DNA from: a virus
IMG/VR virus record: IMGVR_UViG_3300035701_000203
Coordinates: 1 to 29,153 of that record
Reading direction: 5' to 3' (one strand)
DNA length: 29,153 nucleotides
Shown piece after piece: positions 13,179 to 21,645 of this stretch. Numbering within the stretch: the first letter of the stretch is position 1; every line of letters begins with the position of its first letter. Below the pieces are notes generated by a model, which saw only the letters and a program-made list of their open reading frames with translations, had not been told where the DNA came from and made no database searches. A program made the position numbers and the translations under genes.

Positions 13179-15095
13179 ATGGATGCTACGGATCTTCACG
13201 CGACTGCGCGGAAACATTTCCAGGAAGCTAAAGACGCTTGGGGTGAGAACCACGATGAAATGTTGGACGATCTCCGGTTTCTTTCCGGGGAGCAGTGGCC
13301 ACAAGACATTCTTTCCGCCAGGGAGAGCGACGGCAGACCGTGTATCACCATCAATAAACTACCCTCGTTTGTCGATCAATACGTAGGCAACCAGCTTCAG
13401 AACAGACCTCAGATCAAATTTCTTCCCGTGGACGACAACGCCGACCCGGACACCGCCGAAGTAATGACCGGGATCTTCCGTCATGTCGAACAGCAGAGCG
13501 ACGCCGACGTTGCCTATGATACCGGGGCTGAATCAGCGGCTTCGTGCGGTTTGGGTGCATGGCGGGTGATCACCGAATATGCCGACGAAGATAGTTTCGA
13601 TCAGGAGATCAGGATCGAGCGGATCATTAACAGGTTCTCGGTCTTGCCTGACCCGCTGGCCAAGAAATGGGATTATTCGGATGGCAGATACTTCTTTCTC
13701 ACGGAGGAGATGAGCCGGGAATCGTTTGAAACGGCGCACCCGGATGCTTCCAGGTACGATTGGGAGGAGAACGTAGCCAGTGATGACTGGCATAGTCCCG
13801 ATACGGTGAGGGTGGCCGAATATTTCTATAAGGAGACCAAGAAACGCAAGATCCACGAGATTTTCTATGATGATGGCATGGGCGGCCGGGTGGATGTTGT
13901 CGAGGACCTGCCACCGAAAGAACCGCCGTATGAGGTTTTACGTTCACGCGAGTTTTCCAGTGACGAGCTTTGGTGGTGCAAGATGAACGGCGCCGAGATC
14001 CTGGAAGGTCCGACGAAGATGGCCGGCAGGTTGTTCCCGATTGTCCTTTTGTGGGGAAAGGAGCTGGTACTTGAGAAGAAACGCATTTATCGTGGGATCA
14101 TCAGATTCGCCAAGGACCCGACCAGACTCTACAACTATTCCCGGTCAATGCAGGCCGAGACCACCGCGCTTGCGCCCAAAGCCCCGGTTTACCTGACACC
14201 GAAACAGGTTGCCGGGCATGAAGGCCAGTGGAACACGAGCATGATAAAGAATTGGCCTTACATCTTGTTCAATCCAGATCCTCAGAATCCGGGCATTCCC
14301 CGCCGGGATCTCCCGCCACAGGTCAGTACGGCAATCCATTCCGAGATCATGATAGCGGACCAGGAAATTCATGACACAACCGGGTTGCAGTTGGCTTCAC
14401 TCGGGAAGGTGAGCAACGAAAAGAGTGGCAAGGCAATCATGGCTCGCCGGGTTGAAGGTGACATTGCGAACTACGCCTACAGCAATAACTTGGCTCGGGC
14501 GATGAAATACACGGCCAAGATTGTGTTGGAGCTCATCCCGGTCATTTATGACACCCCGAGGATGATCAGGATATTGGGGGAGGACGGCGCCGAGAAGATC
14601 ATCAAGGTCAACCAGCAGTACATGGACCCGATGGGGAAACCCAAGATGCACAATCTGAGCGCCGGGAAATACGATGTGGTGGCATCACCCGGACCTAGTT
14701 ACACCACGCGACGTGAAGAATCGGTGGCGAGTATGCTGGATTTCCTCAAGGTGTATCCGCAGGCCGCGCCGGCAACCGCCGACCTGGTGGTGAAAGCTCT
14801 TGATTGGCCGGGGAAGGATGAATTTCAGAAACGGCTTGAAAAGATGGTGCCTCCGGGGATTAAAGAACCGACTCAGGAAGAGATGCAGGCGGAACAGAAT
14901 CAACCGCCGCCACCGCCTGACCCGGTTATGGAGATGAGGATAGCGCAGGAGAAAGCGAAACTTGAGATCGATCAGATCAAGGTACAGCAGGAACAGATGA
15001 AGCTGGAAGGCATCAAGGTTGACAACGACACGAAGATCGCAGAACTTACCATGATGGCTCACGGACCCCGACCGTCGGCGCCGGTGGCGCAATAG
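13179..15095 (+). CDS. P22-type portal protein, 638 aa
   Basis: This is the dodecameric head gateway for DNA. Length and pattern match the P22 gp1 family: LSGEQWPQDILSARESDGRP and CITINKLPSFVDQYVGNQ near the N-terminus, a long middle with RFAKDPTRLYNYSRSMQAET, then IHDTTGLQLASLGKVSNEKS and GKAIMARRVEGD. The C-terminus is Pro/Gln-rich followed by a charged helix (EMRIAQEKAKLEIDQIKVQQ), as in the barrel region of P22-like portals. The start at 13179 has GGGGG nine bases upstream, partly inside a possible hairpin. It follows terL by 54 bp, the usual order. Confidence 0.9.
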   Translation: MDATDLHATARKHFQEAKDAWGENHDEMLDDLRFLSGEQWPQDILSARESDGRPCITINKLPSFVDQYVGNQLQNRPQIKFLPVDDNADPDTAEVMTGIFRHVEQQSDADVAYDTGAESAASCGLGAWRVITEYADEDSFDQEIRIERIINRFSVLPDPLAKKWDYSDGRYFFLTEEMSRESFETAHPDASRYDWEENVASDDWHSPDTVRVAEYFYKETKKRKIHEIFYDDGMGGRVDVVEDLPPKEPPYEVLRSREFSSDELWWCKMNGAEILEGPTKMAGRLFPIVLLWGKELVLEKKRIYRGIIRFAKDPTRLYNYSRSMQAETTALAPKAPVYLTPKQVAGHEGQWNTSMIKNWPYILFNPDPQNPGIPRRDLPPQVSTAIHSEIMIADQEIHDTTGLQLASLGKVSNEKSGKAIMARRVEGDIANYAYSNNLARAMKYTAKIVLELIPVIYDTPRMIRILGEDGAEKIIKVNQQYMDPMGKPKMHNLSAGKYDVVASPGPSYTTRREESVASMLDFLKVYPQAAPATADLVVKALDWPGKDEFQKRLEKMVPPGIKEPTQEEMQAEQNQPPPPPDPVMEMRIAQEKAKLEIDQIKVQQEQMKLEGIKVDNDTKIAELTMMAHGPRPSAPVAQ

Positions 15096-15105
15096 GTGCA
15101 GAAAA

Positions 15106-15294
15106 GTGTTGAAATATCAAACAAAGTATGATAGGGCGGTTTTGAACAAGATCAGATGCCCGATTTGCCACCGGTGGTTCATGTCGGGTTCGGTAATATT
15201 GGTCAGTATCAAATGTAGAAAATGCCAAAAGATCATCACTTTTGCGGGGACACCGGGGGGGACTGAAGTAGTAGAAATAAAGGATGACGATTAG
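15106..15294 (+). CDS. Com-like small zinc-binding protein, 62 aa
   Basis: The frame starts with GTG at 15106 (TTG at 15109 is also possible); AGGTG lies upstream. The protein has two Cys pairs, RCPICHRWF and IKCRKCQKIITF, about 20 residues apart, the arrangement of the Mu Com family and related phage zinc fingers. Mu Com binds mom mRNA and turns on translation of a DNA-modification gene. Similar small proteins occur in many phages without a mom gene, and none is seen here. Its position directly before the terminator at 15348 and the two MptE-like genes leaves open an RNA-binding role there. Confidence 0.6.
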   Translation: MLKYQTKYDRAVLNKIRCPICHRWFMSGSVILVSIKCRKCQKIITFAGTPGGTEVVEIKDDD

Positions 15295-15302
15295 GGCGAC
15301 TG

Positions 15303-15318
15303 TCTCATCCCGATGAGA
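15303..15318. promoter_or_regulatory. Perfect inverted repeat after the Com-like gene
   Basis: TCTCATC and GATGAGA are separated by only two bases. So short a loop makes a protein-binding site somewhat more likely than an RNA hairpin. It lies 9 bp after the stop of the Com-like gene and 30 bp before the terminator. Confidence 0.45.
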
Positions 15319-15347
15319 TAAGATAGAGCAGCAAGAGCCCGAACACT

Positions 15348-15388
15348 AAAGGCCGACCGTGCATTTAAGCATGTTCGGCCTTTTTGTT
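15348..15388 (+). terminator. Rho-independent terminator
   Basis: AAAGGCCGA (15348-15356) pairs with TCGGCCTTT (15375-15383), followed by a T-rich tail (TTTTTGTTT). The stem is GC-rich, and the A/T flank completes a classic intrinsic terminator. It cuts the head operon between the Com-like gene and the first MptE-like gene, so the genes downstream may have their own promoter or depend on read-through. Confidence 0.85.
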
Positions 15389-15400
15389 TAGGGTCACTCC

Positions 15401-15997
15401 ATGGAAATCGTTTTAACCGCTGAAATCAAACCTCGAATCACGCATTCCACCGTAGTCATAGCCGGCGATGGCCGGACCCTACTTGAAGACATCGAGGCAA
15501 TCGATTCTCTGGTGAGCTCCTACGATACCTATCCTATCGGTCGGTCGATCAATGTATTCCCTGTCGTGGATCATTGGGGCAACGTTGATTGCAACGAATC
15601 CATTTGGTGGGCCGAGAACCTCCCGAACAAATGGCGTGGGCAACCACAACGTCATACCCTTGGTCCTTGCAGGGGTTTTGATTTCTACTGGGACATCCCG
15701 CAGATCGATTACGACATCAAGGATCTTATGTGGCACGGCAGCACGGCGCTATTTGCCGTTCATACCAGTTTAGCCATGGGGTACGAACGGGTTGTGCTGG
15801 CTGGTTGTCCATTGGACGGGGCCGGTCACTGGTATTTTGGGCCGGAGGATAAAGGACCGAGATGGACCGGCGAGTGTTACCAGGCATGGCTTGATTTCTC
15901 GATTTGCAGGGAGGCTAGAAAGGTCCGGTCTCTCAGTGGTTACACCAAGATCATCCTCGGAGAACCAACGAGGGAGTGGGTACTGAATGGCCATTAA
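15401..15997 (+). CDS. MptE/sialyltransferase-like protein, copy A, 198 aa
   Basis: The start follows AGGG, a weak SD, 13 bp after the terminator's T-rich tail. The N-terminus VVIAGDGRTLLEDIEAID looks like the first nucleotide-binding strand and loop of the MptE-like (DUF115) and GT42 sialyltransferase-like folds, where G(N/P)GPSL is usual. The middle GSTALFAVHTSLAMGYERVV and LAGCPLDGAGHWYF matches the second conserved block (Ser..., then a G[CI]-D strand). The end RSLSGYTKIILGEPTREWV is shared with the next gene, a clear paralogue. Relatives are common in phages and lack an assigned role. Given the CMP-sugar genes upstream, a sugar-transfer role is attractive but unproven. Confidence 0.55.
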   Translation: MEIVLTAEIKPRITHSTVVIAGDGRTLLEDIEAIDSLVSSYDTYPIGRSINVFPVVDHWGNVDCNESIWWAENLPNKWRGQPQRHTLGPCRGFDFYWDIPQIDYDIKDLMWHGSTALFAVHTSLAMGYERVVLAGCPLDGAGHWYFGPEDKGPRWTGECYQAWLDFSICREARKVRSLSGYTKIILGEPTREWVLNGH

Positions 15998-16616
15998 ACC
16001 GACGAAGATCGACATCAACGACTGGACCAAGGTGGAACCAATCGATCTGAAGACACTCAGACCGCAACCGGAAAGGGATGTCCTGTTGATCCTGGGTGAT
16101 GGCCGATGCGTGTTCGATGATCTGAATGCTTTCCTTGATCTGGATTCACCGCCGTTCGACGTGATGCTCATCAACCATATGGCCATGGGATATCCGGGCA
16201 AATACCAGCATTACGTATGCGGTGACAGCCACATGAAACCCATGCAGCAGTTGGCCATGGAGTTGCCGGCGGGGATCATCCGGCATTGTTGGAACCCGGG
16301 GAGCAAGGGATTCGATGTCCGCTGGGTCAAGGAGGATGGCCGGGGATGGAACGGGACCACCGCGGCTCTGGCCGTCAAGATCGGCATCACCTTGGACTAT
16401 ATGAGGATTGTTTTGGCTGGGTGTCCGATGGATTTCAGCGGGCACTGGTACGACAAATACCTCCCGGCGAACGACAACAAATTGAGGAATGATCATCGAC
16501 ATCACCTTTGGTATTGGGCGGAAATGGCCACACGGCCGCTCGGCAGGTTCATCCGTTCGATGAGCGGGAACACCGCCGAACTGTTTGGGATACCAGACAA
16601 GGAATGGTTCACATGA
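15987..16616 (+). CDS. MptE/sialyltransferase-like protein, copy B, 209 aa
   Basis: Overlaps copy A by 11 bp. It shares the same landmarks in the same order: VLLILGDGRCVFDDLNAF at the N-terminus, GTTAALAVKIGITLDYMRIV and LAGCPMDFSGHWYD in the middle, and RSMSGNTAELFGIPDKEWF at the end. The extra segment YQHYVCGDSHMKP (about 72-84) is absent from copy A. Low overall identity outside these blocks points to an old duplication. The two may act as a heteromer or on different acceptors. The stop overlaps the scaffold-like gene start (ATGA), so it is translated with head genes. Confidence 0.55.
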   Translation: MAIKPTKIDINDWTKVEPIDLKTLRPQPERDVLLILGDGRCVFDDLNAFLDLDSPPFDVMLINHMAMGYPGKYQHYVCGDSHMKPMQQLAMELPAGIIRHCWNPGSKGFDVRWVKEDGRGWNGTTAALAVKIGITLDYMRIVLAGCPMDFSGHWYDKYLPANDNKLRNDHRHHLWYWAEMATRPLGRFIRSMSGNTAELFGIPDKEWFT

Positions 16617-17518
16617 GCATGGATGAAGTAGACGATCAGAGAGATTATGCGGAGAGCGTTGAGTTTGTACCCGAGGGATTCGCCGAATCATTGGATATGC
16701 TTTCCCCGGAGACCGAACCTGAGATTAGCGATAATGCACTGACCGAGATTCAACCCTCGGCGATACCCACCGGGACTGGTGAAGATGAACCCCCCGCTGG
16801 AGAAGTGGATGTAAAACCCAAGATCGACCCGGAAACCCTTGCGGCTGACATGGAAAAGCTCAAGGAACGACTGGAGAAGACCGAGAAACAAGCCGGTTAT
16901 TGGCGACGCCAAGCCGAGAAAACAGCAAAAGAATTGCCTCCCGTGGTGGAGACGCCGGCGACAACGGAACCGGAGAAAAAGAAGCCCATTATCACGGATT
17001 TTGATAGTGATGAGGAATATTTTGAAGCGCTTGCGGACTTCAAGACCGACATCAAACTAGCTCAATTCCGTGCTGAAAACGAGGCTTCACGACAGATTGT
17101 CGAGAAACAATCGTTTGAACAGAAGATGTTCGCCGATGGGATAGAGAAGTTCACGGATTTTCAAGATGTTGTGCAAGATCCGACCCTTCCTATCACGACA
17201 ACCATTATCGAAGCTCTGCGTGTGACCGAGATACCGGCTGAAATTGTTTACTACCTGGGCAAAAATCCAGCGGAGACGGCGCGTATTTCCCGCCTGAACC
17301 CCTTGGCCGTTGCCAGAGAAATCGGATTCATCGAGGCTAAACTCGCAGCGTCGAAGGAAGCTGTTGTTCCTGGAACGCCGCAACCTCCAACAGTCAAGAA
17401 AACCAGCAACGCGCCACCGCCAATCAATCCTATACGCGGAGGGTCATCGGTTTCCGTGGGTAAAAACCCGGAGAACATGACCAACGCCGAGTACAGGAAA
17501 TGGCGCATGGGAGGATAA
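16613..17518 (+). CDS. Scaffold-like head assembly protein, 301 aa
   Basis: ATGA overlap sets the start at 16613. The protein is acidic and low-complexity at the N-terminus (ESVEFVPEGFAESLDMLSPE), then has a coiled-coil segment (ADMEKLKERLEKTEKQAGYW, about 79-98), a helical centre (DSDEEYFEALADFKTDIKL), NPAETARISRLNPLAVAREI near residues 221-240, a Pro-rich linker, and ends NMTNAEYRKWRMGG. This layout and its place directly before the coat gene are those of P22-type scaffolding proteins, which direct coat assembly and then leave the prohead. Sequence similarity to P22 gp8 itself is not obvious, so the call rests on position and composition. Confidence 0.7.
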   Translation: MSMDEVDDQRDYAESVEFVPEGFAESLDMLSPETEPEISDNALTEIQPSAIPTGTGEDEPPAGEVDVKPKIDPETLAADMEKLKERLEKTEKQAGYWRRQAEKTAKELPPVVETPATTEPEKKKPIITDFDSDEEYFEALADFKTDIKLAQFRAENEASRQIVEKQSFEQKMFADGIEKFTDFQDVVQDPTLPITTTIIEALRVTEIPAEIVYYLGKNPAETARISRLNPLAVAREIGFIEAKLAASKEAVVPGTPQPPTVKKTSNAPPPINPIRGGSSVSVGKNPENMTNAEYRKWRMGG

Positions 17519-17521
17519 ACC

Positions 17522-18799
17522 ATGGGTAGTACAAACACTTTATTGAGCCCCACCATCATTGCCAAAGAGGCTTTGATGCTACTCGAAAACAACCTGGTTT
17601 TGGGCAACCTGGTCCACCGGCAGTACAAGAATGAGTTCAAAAAAGTCGGTGGGACGATAACCATAGCCAAACCTGTCAAGTTCCGCGTAACCAAATCGAG
17701 GACCAGAAGCAACACCACCCTGACCGAGAACAGTATCACCTTGTCCGTGGCCACGCAGGCGCATGTGTCATGGTCGTTCAACACTCTGGATTTGACCCTG
17801 ACCATCGAGGAATACAGCAAGAAGTATGTTTACCCCGCTGTCGCGGCCATTGCCAACGTGATCGATGCGGATCTCACCGCTCTGTACAAGAACGTGTTCA
17901 ACTCGGTCTGGGAATCGACCGGATTCATCACGCCTGAATCCTTCATCGTTCTCGGTAAAGCCGCGCAGAAACTCGATGAGGAAGCCTGCCCGCCCGAGAA
18001 CCGCTCCATTGCGTTGAACCCCGCCGCCAACTGGTCCATGGCCAATGCGTTGAAAGGTATCTTCGTGCAAGACATCGTGAGTGGAGCCGTTAAGGGTGGT
18101 ATCGCTCAAGGTGGACCGGCCAAAGGTTATCGTGGAAGCATCGCCGGGTTTGACATCTACATGGACCAGAATGTTAAAGCCCACAACACCGGGGTTTTCC
18201 ACGCTTCCGGCAGCACGCAGTCAATGCACGTTCAAACCGCCGGTGGTTCCGGCTTGCTCGGGACCGAGGGGAAAGCGTATCCGTTGATCGATTTCAAGGT
18301 GGTCAACACCAAATGCCTCGTGATCGGTGATGTATTCACTATCGCGGGTGTGTACGCGGTCAACCCGATGAGCGGTGATAGCACCGGGGCTCTTCGTAAC
18401 TTCGTCGTGACCGCCGATGCTTCCTGTGCTGCGACGGAAACCACGTCCGCTGCTGCGGTCAAGGTTTACTTCGAACCGGCCATGATCGACACCGGCCCGT
18501 ATCAAACGGTTGATACCCTGCCCGCCGGCGGCGCCCTTGTGGCTGTCGTGGGTACGGAAAATCGTCAGTATCCGCAGAACATGGCATTTCATCAGAACGC
18601 TTTCGCCCTGGTGACTGTGCCCCTGGAGATGCCCCATAACGTTTGGGGAGCCCGTGAGACCCACAACGGTTTGTCGCTCCGTATCGTGAAAGATTACGAC
18701 ATCGATACCGACGATGAGATATGCAGAATTGATGTTTTGTATGGGGTGAAAACATTGTATCCCGAGTTGGCTGCGCGGATATGGGGAGCTTCGGGTTAA
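17522..18799 (+). CDS. Major coat protein, P22 gp5-like, 425 aa
   Basis: GGAGG lies eight bases before the ATG. The N-terminal LLSPTIIAKEALMLLENNLV, the strand region KVGGTITIAKPVKFRV, and the ending SLRIVKDYDIDTDDEICRID followed by VLYGVKTLYPELAARI are marks of the P22 coat family, and 425-430 residues is the usual length. It builds the icosahedral shell with an HK97-like fold. The order scaffold, coat, then tail accessory factors supports the call. The GC-rich codons differ little from the genes around it. Confidence 0.93.
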   Translation: MGSTNTLLSPTIIAKEALMLLENNLVLGNLVHRQYKNEFKKVGGTITIAKPVKFRVTKSRTRSNTTLTENSITLSVATQAHVSWSFNTLDLTLTIEEYSKKYVYPAVAAIANVIDADLTALYKNVFNSVWESTGFITPESFIVLGKAAQKLDEEACPPENRSIALNPAANWSMANALKGIFVQDIVSGAVKGGIAQGGPAKGYRGSIAGFDIYMDQNVKAHNTGVFHASGSTQSMHVQTAGGSGLLGTEGKAYPLIDFKVVNTKCLVIGDVFTIAGVYAVNPMSGDSTGALRNFVVTADASCAATETTSAAAVKVYFEPAMIDTGPYQTVDTLPAGGALVAVVGTENRQYPQNMAFHQNAFALVTVPLEMPHNVWGARETHNGLSLRIVKDYDIDTDDEICRIDVLYGVKTLYPELAARIWGASG

Positions 18800-18867
18800 C
18801 GGTTGGCTTGTGATATGGCGTTCAATTTCCCACTGATAATATGGTGGGCATCCAATGAGGAGACAGG

Positions 18868-19371
18868 ATGCCCACCACGTTTCAAAACATGGAGGCACAT
18901 TTGACCGGCAACACTTACGACAATCTCCCGGATGGGATTTACGTCCACAACATTCCGGGAAGGGAATACAAACCATACCCAGCCTGGCGGTATCATGAAT
19001 GGTTGGAGCCGATCATAGTACAGGGTACGGAAGAGGATGAACGGGCCAAGGAAGGCGGGTGGATCGAGCATAACAAACCCATAACCGCGTCTCGTTGTCT
19101 TCTGAACCAACGATTTGATCTGGAGGATATGTCAGCCCGGCAATTGGCGCAGTATGCCAAGGATGAGTTTGGTGTGGACCTCCCGGTCGAGGCAGGGAAG
19201 GAGAAACTATTCAAGAGCATTTGGAAGATGTCGATCAACGCTCCCGAGAACAGGGACCGCGTGGTTTTAATGGCTCATTCCCTGGAGATGAATTACGACG
19301 AGACGCAAGCGCAGATATTGAAACAGATCAGAAACGCAGAGGATGTAACCACCGAAGAGTTTTGGGCATAG
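18868..19371 (+). CDS. Head-region protein with a HeH/SAP-like motif, 167 aa
   Basis: GAGGAGACAGG before the ATG gives a strong start. The first 75 residues are aromatic and Pro-rich (LPDGIYVHNIPGREYKPYPA). Residues about 89-112, MSARQLAQYAKDEFGVDLPV, then KEKLFKSIWKM, fit a short helix-extended-helix motif of the LEM/SAP/Rho-N kind, common in phage head proteins next to coat genes. It sits between the coat gene and the gp4-like gene, so a minor head or completion role is likely. The 68-bp gap before it contains CCCAC...GTGGG arms without a T-run. Confidence 0.55.
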   Translation: MPTTFQNMEAHLTGNTYDNLPDGIYVHNIPGREYKPYPAWRYHEWLEPIIVQGTEEDERAKEGGWIEHNKPITASRCLLNQRFDLEDMSARQLAQYAKDEFGVDLPVEAGKEKLFKSIWKMSINAPENRDRVVLMAHSLEMNYDETQAQILKQIRNAEDVTTEEFWA

Positions 19372-19389
19372 ACCAGGGGAAGGAACCAT

Positions 19390-19578
19390 ATGGCATCGGA
19401 AACAGTTGGATACACGGCGGATGGTATGATCTTCTTTTCAGCCGTCGCCAAGACGCAGGAAGGGACCCCGGCGCAATTGGTTTTCACTTGGGACCCGAAA
19501 CAAGCCAGACGGATTGCCGGATGGATCATGGACGCCGCCGACAAGGTGGACCGTCCGATGATAGTAATTAAAAACTAG
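19390..19578 (+). CDS. Small head-region protein of unknown function, 62 aa
   Basis: GGAAGGA precedes the ATG with good spacing. The protein begins MASETVGYTADGMIFFSAVA and ends PMIVIKN. It looks like a compact alpha/beta protein with a helix PKQARRIAGWIMDAADKV. It lies between two likely virion genes, 18 bp after one and 13 bp before the other. No family recognised. Confidence 0.6.
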   Translation: MASETVGYTADGMIFFSAVAKTQEGTPAQLVFTWDPKQARRIAGWIMDAADKVDRPMIVIKN

Positions 19579-19591
19579 ATGGAGATCCGAG

Positions 19592-20278
19592 ATGACCGTC
19601 ATGCAGCTTATCAAATCGAGCCTACGGCTGGCCAAGGTTCTTGACTCCAACAACATCCCGGATACCGAGATGATGATTGATGCCCTCGAATCCTTCCAGA
19701 CAATGGTGGATGGATGGAGCAGTGAAGGATTGATGGTCTTTTCCACGACGAGGGAAGATTTAGCGCTCGGGACATCGGCATCTTATACCATCGGGACGGG
19801 CGGCACATTCAATACCGTGAGACCGGAACAGATTCTCGGGGCTTATGTGAGTCAGGGCGGCGTTGATTATCCGGTGGACATCACGGATGCAGCCAAATAT
19901 CGGGACATCGGCAACAAAGGATTATCGGGCATTCCATCGAGTCTTTATTACAACCCCACCTATCCACTCGGGACCATCTATCTTGCGCCCGTTCCAAGCG
20001 GCGGCGGGACGCTCCACATCGATTCACTCAAACCATTGACCGAACCCGCCACGCTCAACACCGCATTATCTTTCCCGCCTGGATACAAGAGGGCGTTCAA
20101 ATTCAACCTGGCGGTGGAACTCGCCGGCGAATATGGCATCCCTCTTACACCGGAGATTGTTGCACTTGCAACCCACACTCTGGATCGCATACAGAGCAAG
20201 AACGCTGCGGCCAGAGTCGAGACGGTCAATCTGGAAATCCTTTCTCTCAATCGGAGTTATTCTATAGATGGAGGATAG
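19592..20278 (+). CDS. P22 gp4-like head-tail adaptor, 228 aa
   Basis: GGAGA precedes the ATG. The pattern is that of the P22 tail accessory factor gp4 family: an N-terminal helical bundle (LIKSSLRLAKVLDSNNIPDT...ALESFQTMVDGWSSEG), a beta segment YTIGTGGTFNTVRPEQILGA, then GIPSSLYYNPTYPLGTIYL and a C-terminal helical part. Such proteins bind beneath the portal and start tail assembly; some relatives degrade cell wall. At 228 residues it is longer than P22 gp4 (166), as is common in environmental relatives. It comes directly before the gp10-like gene, as in P22. Confidence 0.8.
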   Translation: MTVMQLIKSSLRLAKVLDSNNIPDTEMMIDALESFQTMVDGWSSEGLMVFSTTREDLALGTSASYTIGTGGTFNTVRPEQILGAYVSQGGVDYPVDITDAAKYRDIGNKGLSGIPSSLYYNPTYPLGTIYLAPVPSGGGTLHIDSLKPLTEPATLNTALSFPPGYKRAFKFNLAVELAGEYGIPLTPEIVALATHTLDRIQSKNAAARVETVNLEILSLNRSYSIDGG

Positions 20279-20280
20279 CT

Positions 20281-21645
20281 GTGCGTTTAGTGTTCGCCAT
20301 TGATTCAAACCGCAGTCATCCCCCAATCAATATGTATCCCGTACCGGATCAGGAAACGGAAATGATTTTGAAATCGTCTCCGGGTCTTTCGCCCTGGTAT
20401 CAAGGGGTGGGTATCACGGGTCCGGTTCGCGGGATGGCCACGTTGGGAGAGAACATCTACGCAGCCATAGGTGAGAACGTCTATCGAATCTCACCGGTGG
20501 GAGTAGCAACGCTTCTTGGTGCTCTTCAAACCAAGACTGGACCCGTTCAGATTGAAGTGGGACGACTTCAGATTGCTTTCTGTGACGCCGCGAAACTGTA
20601 TGTCTACACCATGGCCTCGCAGGTATTCGCACGAGTAACCGCGCTTTGGTTCAATCCCGGGACCATCACCTTCCTTGACAACTATTTGGTGGCTTCCACC
20701 TATGGTTCAGACCAGTGGGGGATCTCCGGCATAAATGATTTCACTGCGTGGAATGCTTTGCAGTTTGCCACGGCAGAAGCACGACCGGACAAGGTTCTGA
20801 GTGTTATCGCGGATCATCGTGAGCTCATGCTTCTTGGTGAGAAGACGATTGAACCCTGGAACAACACCGGGGCGGCTGACTTTACGTTCTCGCGGATATC
20901 CGGATCGATCATGGAAACCGGGTGCGGGGCGGCATATAGTACCGCCAGGGGGGATGAATCATTTTTCTGGATCAGTGACCAAGGTTTGGTGATGAGGGCG
21001 GCCGGATACCAACCGCAGATCATTTCCACCCGGTATCTTGAACGAAGGATCAAGAACTACGAGAGATTTGATGATGCGATAGGCTGGTGCCAGATATGGA
21101 ACGGACACACCTGGTATGTGATCACGTTCCCGACCGCGAACGAGACCTGGATTTTCGATTCAGCAACCAAACTATGGCATCGCCGGGCAAGTTTTTACAA
21201 GAACGGGCGTTATCGTGGCCAATGTTACACCATGGCGAACGGGAAACATTTTGTCGGGGATTACGAAAACCCGATCATTTATGAACTGAGCGATTCTGTG
21301 TTCGCTGATGGCGCGGAGGAGTTGCGGAGATCGGTGCAGAGCACGACTGTCGAGGAAGAGGGGGCGTTTATCCCTCATCGTGAGTTGAGACTCATTTTTG
21401 ACATGGGGCGTGGTCTTGAATCCGGGCAAGGTGTAGATCCACTGGTCACTGTTCGTTACAGCGATGATGGCGGGATGAAATGGTCGAATGACCGGCAAAT
21501 CCCTATCGGTAAGATCGGTGAGCATGAACGGCGGGCAACTCTTTTTAGGCTTGGAGCTTCGCGGCAACGGATCTATGAAACCGTGTTGACGGACCCGGTG
21601 ACAGAGATCATTCACGGGTGTTACCTCAATCCGAAGGGGGCATAG
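20281..21645 (+). CDS. P22 gp10-like packaged-DNA stabilisation protein, 454 aa
   Basis: The start is GTG at 20281 with GGAGG seven bases upstream, 2 bp after the gp4-like stop. The protein has NMYPVPDQETEMILKSSPGL near the N-terminus, then beta-rich repeats (GMATLGENIYAAIGENVYRI; FLDNYLVASTYGSDQWGISG; EKTIEPWNNTGAADFTFSRI), matching the beta-propeller body of gp10. Length compares well with P22 gp10 (472). It forms the tail hub that plugs the portal after packaging. The following gene takes the place of the P22 needle gene (gp26). Confidence 0.85.
   Translation: MRLVFAIDSNRSHPPINMYPVPDQETEMILKSSPGLSPWYQGVGITGPVRGMATLGENIYAAIGENVYRISPVGVATLLGALQTKTGPVQIEVGRLQIAFCDAAKLYVYTMASQVFARVTALWFNPGTITFLDNYLVASTYGSDQWGISGINDFTAWNALQFATAEARPDKVLSVIADHRELMLLGEKTIEPWNNTGAADFTFSRISGSIMETGCGAAYSTARGDESFFWISDQGLVMRAAGYQPQIISTRYLERRIKNYERFDDAIGWCQIWNGHTWYVITFPTANETWIFDSATKLWHRRASFYKNGRYRGQCYTMANGKHFVGDYENPIIYELSDSVFADGAEELRRSVQSTTVEEEGAFIPHRELRLIFDMGRGLESGQGVDPLVTVRYSDDGGMKWSNDRQIPIGKIGEHERRATLFRLGASRQRIYETVLTDPVTEIIHGCYLNPKGA

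Noticed and set aside
13112-13231. A 39-codon frame between terL and the portal gene
   Set aside because: It overlaps both real genes, has no clear SD and no family signal; ATGGATGC simply occurs at both starts.
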